NCBI GenBank assembly: GCA_945947845.1
Contig: CAMEZN010000128.1
Span: forward strand, 1 to 5,788
Reading direction: 5' to 3'
DNA: 5,788 bases
DNA from: an uncultured Mucispirillum sp.
GTDB lineage: Bacteria > Chrysiogenota > Deferribacteres > Deferribacterales > Mucispirillaceae
Made by a program: the position numbers and the translations under genes. Shown here in pieces: positions 4,170-5,788 of the stretch (positions are counted from its first letter, which is position 1; every line of letters starts with the position of its first letter). The notes under the pieces were generated by a model. The model saw nothing but the letters and a program-made list of their open reading frames with translations. It was not told the origin of the DNA and did not search any database.

Positions 4170-5788
4170 TTATTTAACATAATCAGCAATATATTTTTTA
4201 CTGCCAAAAGGCACTTTCCAGCTGCTTAAATCCTGATTAAAGCTTTCTGCCCCTTCAAAAATATTTTTAAAATTATCTACTTTTGAAATATCCCAGCCTG
4301 AAATATCTGCATTAAATGATTTAGCACCTGCAAACATATTTTCCATATTTTCCACATTTGATACATTCCATGAAGAAATATCCTGATTAAAACTTTCTGC
4401 ATTTGAAAACATATTATTCATATAAACCACATTAGATGTATTCCATGCAGAGATATTCTTATTAAATTTAACTGCACCAGAAAACATAGAAGACATATTT
4501 TTAACACTTGATGTATCCCATAAAGATATATCTTCATTAAAATTTACTGCATCAGCAAACATACTCTCCATACTTTCCACATTTGCCACATTCCAGATAT
4601 AAAGCCCTGCATAATTTGAACGAGTGCTGCCTTGAAATAAACCAGTCATATCTGTTATATAGGTAACATCTATTTCATAAAGCTTAATATTACTATCATT
4701 TACAAGTTCTTTTAATTCTTCTAAACTTACAGGTTTATATTTACCAGTATTGCTGCTGCCATATGCCCACCAAGGAATTTGCTGACCTGTCTCCTCATCA
4801 AAAATGTTATTTTCTGCCAGATTTTCAGACACTTTCCATTTATCCAAAGAATAGCTGAACGATTTTGCACCTAAAAACATATTTTCCATATTTTCTACAT
4901 TTGATACATTCCACGAAGATATATCCTGATTAAAACTTTCTGCATTTAAAAACATACCAACCATATAATACACATTAGATGTATCCCATGCTGATATATC
5001 CTGATTAAATTTAAGTGCACCAGCAAACATATATTCCATACTTGTAACATGTGATGTATCCCATGATGAAATATCGCCATTAAACTCTGCTGCACCATCA
5101 AAAACCAACTTCATTGTTGTAACATTTGATGTATTCCATTTATTAAGGTTTTGATTAAATTTAGATGCACCAGAAAACATTTGAGATAAAGAAGTAACAT
5201 TTGATATATCCCAAGATGAAATATCACCATTAAATTCCGTATTTTCAGCAAACATTTGGAACATACTCTCTACATTTGATGTATTCCAAATAGATATATC
5301 ACCGTTAAATTTACTTTTGCTGAACATTCCTTTCATATTTGTTACTTTTGATGTATCCCATGAGCTTAAATCATCATTAAAGTAAACAGTGCCTTCAAAC
5401 ATGCCTTCCATATTTTCTACATTAGATACATTCCAGTTTGAAATACCGCCCATAAAATTAGCTGCATTTTTAAACATTTCTTTCATATTTTTTACATTAG
5501 ATGTATCCCATGAATCTATGCCGTCAAAACTGTTCCTTTGGCTGTCTTTAAAAAGTTCTGACATATCTGTTATTTCTTTCACATTAATAGAGCTTAGCTT
5601 TATATTATTTATCTTTACAAGCAGTGCCAGCTCTGTTTTATTCTTAGGAAAGTATATATCATTTTCTTTTTTTATCTGCTTAAATAAATCAGCCATTTCT
5701 TTTGCCTGACCGTTTTGCTGCTGCTTACAGGCTGGAAATAAAAATAATGCAAAAAGTAATATAAAAACTAATAAAATAAATTTTTTCT
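4170..5788 (-). CDS. DUF285/BspA-like repeat lipoprotein (start codon just beyond the right edge)
   Basis: The frame is open to the right edge: 538 residues are visible. Upstream of an internal ATG at 5696 the same frame encodes KKFILLVFILLFALFLFPAC, a lipoprotein signal peptide with Cys at 5729-5727, so the true start lies one or a few codons outside the window. After cleavage and lipidation at Cys, mature CKQQQNGQAKE is a short hydrophilic tether. Lys at +2 is not the inner-membrane retention signal known in enterobacteria, so outer membrane placement is plausible. Numbered from the internal Met, the N-cap is 16-62 (TELALLV ... EITDMSELF). Nine repeats start at W63, 88, 113, 137, 162, 187, 212, 237 and 262, and a C-cap at W287 ends IPWWAYG. 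A second N-cap (320-367) leads to five repeats (W368, 393, 418, 443, 468), and the protein ends at WKVPFGSKKYIADYVK. Repeats here favour WDTSNV and WNTSNV more than in the 688-residue paralog. It is the most upstream gene seen in the cluster. Ligand and function are unknown. Confidence 0.92.
   Translation of the reverse strand, partial: KKFILLVFILLFALFLFPACKQQQNGQAKEMADLFKQIKKENDIYFPKNKTELALLVKINNIKLSSINVKEITDMSELFKDSQRNSFDGIDSWDTSNVKNMKEMFKNAANFMGGISNWNVSNVENMEGMFEGTVYFNDDLSSWDTSKVTNMKGMFSKSKFNGDISIWNTSNVESMFQMFAENTEFNGDISSWDISNVTSLSQMFSGASKFNQNLNKWNTSNVTTMKLVFDGAAEFNGDISSWDTSHVTSMEYMFAGALKFNQDISAWDTSNVYYMVGMFLNAESFNQDISSWNVSNVENMENMFLGAKSFSYSLDKWKVSENLAENNIFDEETGQQIPWWAYGSSNTGKYKPVSLEELKELVNDSNIKLYEIDVTYITDMTGLFQGSTRSNYAGLYIWNVANVESMESMFADAVNFNEDISLWDTSSVKNMSSMFSGAVKFNKNISAWNTSNVVYMNNMFSNAESFNQDISSWNVSNVENMENMFAGAKSFNADISGWDISKVDNFKNIFEGAESFNQDLSSWKVPFGSKKYIADYVK
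4221..4595 (-). repeat. Second DUF285 array of the lipoprotein (five repeats)
   Basis: Five 25-residue units start with WNVANVESM, WDTSSVKNM, WNTSNVVYM, WNVSNVENM and WDISKVDNF. A final partial unit (WKVPFGSKKY) closes the protein without the P-x-W motif seen elsewhere. Confidence 0.9.
4324..4413 (-). repeat. 90-bp near-identical internal duplication, copy in array 2
   Basis: This segment matches 4867-4956 over 90 bases with six differences and no gaps by direct comparison. It encodes NAESFNQDISSWNVSNVENM followed by ENMFAGAK, against ENMFLGAK in the other copy. Other repeat pairs in the gene are far less alike, so this is a recent duplication or gene conversion between the two arrays. Confidence 0.8.
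4839..5510 (-). repeat. First DUF285 array of the lipoprotein (nine repeats)
   Basis: Nine units of 24-25 residues run from W63 to residue 286 (numbered from the Met at 5696). The residue pair after S-N-V is mostly uncharged here (TN, ES, TS, TT, TS, YY), unlike the D/K alternation of the 688-residue paralog. One unit (W187) has LVF in place of the usual MF ending, and one (W162) has Leu in place of the first core Met. Confidence 0.9.
4867..4956 (-). repeat. 90-bp near-identical internal duplication, copy in array 1
   Basis: This is the partner of 4324-4413, 543 bases away and in the same frame. It spans the last full repeat of array 1 and the start of the unit after it. Confidence 0.8.
5727..5788 (-). 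other. Lipoprotein signal peptide and lipobox Cys of the DUF285 lipoprotein
   Basis: Two Lys residues, then an unbroken hydrophobic core of Phe/Leu/Ile/Val/Ala, then L-F-P-A-C. Ala at -1 and Cys fit signal peptidase II; Phe at -3 is less usual than Leu/Val/Ile. No stop codon interrupts the frame between this segment and the repeat region, and the spacing to the tether is typical of lipoproteins. Confidence 0.85.

Noticed and set aside
5389..5709. Plus-strand open frame of about 106 codons opposite the lipoprotein gene
   Set aside because: Its Ser/Phe/Leu-rich translation is the mirror of the DUF285 repeats and it would be antisense to a well-supported gene.
955..5788. Diversity-generating retroelement targeting the repeat proteins
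   Set aside because: No reverse transcriptase, template repeat or C-type lectin variable region is present in the window, and there is no adenine-biased variable copy.

Overview
The window is strongly AT-rich bacterial DNA in which every supportable gene lies on the minus strand, so transcription runs right to left. It holds two unrelated blocks. The right four-fifths (955 to 5788) is a cluster of three paralogous surface/envelope proteins built from the ~25-residue 'W-[ND]-[VT]-S-N-V-x-x-M-x-x-M-F' repeat of the BspA-like / DUF285 family. The left end (1 to 648) is the start of an F-type ATP synthase operon: subunit b', then subunit b, which runs off the left edge.

Organism: paired b' and b subunits, a b subunit with a cleavable-looking signal peptide, a lipoprotein signal peptide, no sortase motifs and very low GC together suggest a diderm, low-GC bacterium. 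A Deferribacterota member such as Mucispirillum would fit. This is inference from gene style only; other low-GC diderms are possible.

Layout in transcription order: (i) 5788-4170, a DUF285 lipoprotein whose start codon lies just beyond the right edge; its lipobox Cys is visible at 5727-5729. (ii) After a 52-nt gap, 4117-2051, a 688-residue paralog with an N-terminal signal anchor and the longest array (15 repeats plus a closing unit). (iii) After a 139-nt gap, 1911-955, a 318-residue signal-anchored paralog with a short first array and no second array. (iv) A 306-nt intergenic region with a good promoter candidate and short repeats. (v) 648-217, ATP synthase b'. (vi) 206-1, ATP synthase b (partial), ten bases after b'.

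The three repeat proteins share one plan that goes beyond a generic repeat annotation. Each carries two modules. A module has an N-cap (EL..L......L..I-x-V/I..ITDMS..F, exactly 21 residues from the Ile to the first Trp in the uninterrupted cases), then a run of repeats. The first array in every protein closes with a C-cap ending in a 'P-x-W-[YFW]'-type motif. The long array of the 688-residue protein mostly alternates acidic (V-D-N-M) and basic (V-K-D-M) repeats. One protein is probably displayed on a membrane as a lipoprotein and two are probably held by N-terminal anchors, so the cluster could supply matching solenoids to different envelope layers. That idea is inference. The ATP synthase genes appear to be an independent neighbouring operon with its own promoter. 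No RNA gene, CRISPR, transposase or reverse transcriptase was seen.
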